A stretch of 64,000 nt of DNA from Paragordius varius (Eukaryota; Nematomorpha), in the NCBI GenBank assembly GCA_964247055.1, contig OZ176051.1, positions 6,324,001 through 6,388,000 of the forward strand, written 5' to 3'. Position 1 is the stretch's first letter. Each line of letters begins with the position of its first letter. The notes under the pieces are model-generated. The model worked only from the letters and a program-made list of their open reading frames with translations. It was not told the origin of the DNA and did no database searches. Made by a program: the position numbers and the translations under genes. Positions 63,787 through 64,000 of the stretch are shown in pieces.

Positions 63787-64000
63787 CTATTGAGAAACAT
63801 GGGGAAAATTGTATACCCTAATAAATATATCTCAGAGATTTAGTATCAAAATTATTGAATCGATGCGTCACCTCCTTTATTTTGGAGATCAATTATGTTC
63901 ACGTCCTATTTATTAATTCAAAATTCTGTTCTAATTATTTTGACTGAATTGATTTTTTTCCATTTAACATTGTTTTATGTTTGAAAACTGTTTAACCTTA
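63787..64000. other. Intron of the mucin gene running off the window
   Basis: The acceptor CAATAG at 63787-63792 (minus strand) shows that sequence to the right is intron. No exon is seen before the edge. Confidence 0.6.

Overview
This is a window of nuclear DNA from an invertebrate animal. It is strongly A+T-rich (about three quarters by eye). Its genes are split by GT-AG introns, mostly about 60-90 nt or several hundred nt long, and it carries many degenerate transposon relics. A Wnt ligand, a secreted animal haem peroxidase, mucin-type proteins and Tc1-like and hAT elements mark it as metazoan. Compact introns and an insect-style peroxidase suggest an arthropod or another ecdysozoan, but the species cannot be fixed. 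Gene models below were assembled by hand from exons whose splice phases join without a break. None has transcript support.

Layout: 2.7-11.7 kb (-), a seven-exon Wnt gene, most like Wnt16, with long low-complexity insertions. 11.7-22.3 kb, a transposon-rich stretch with four Tc1-like MITEs, a complete hAT element (17.2-20.0 kb) with an 8-bp target duplication, and fragments of an unrecognised Cys-containing gene at 16.1-16.4 kb (-). 22.3-28.7 kb (-), a 13-exon haem peroxidase with its catalytic residues intact. 29.7-30.5 kb, a degenerate 30-bp minisatellite. 31.7-32.6 kb (+), a two-exon Thr-rich membrane mucin. 35.5-47.1 kb (-), a 23-exon type I phosphatidylinositol 4-phosphate 5-kinase with a very long disordered tail. 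47.1-57.1 kb (+), protein farnesyltransferase beta subunit, head-to-head with the kinase. 57.3-63.8 kb (-), a mucin-type protein, open at the right edge, whose C-terminal part is an internally duplicated four-exon module I do not recognise.

The kinase and FTase beta share a start region of about 50-110 bp, so they probably use one bidirectional promoter. FTase beta and the right-hand mucin gene converge tail-to-tail, with poly(A) signals placed so that their 3' ends would overlap.

The most notable observations are two apparent introns of only 23 and 25 nt in the FTase beta gene, where all other introns in the window are roughly 60 nt or more apart from one doubtful 38-nt case; the duplicated four-exon module; and a pair of inverted, decayed ORF-bearing repeats inside the 6.1-kb FTase intron.
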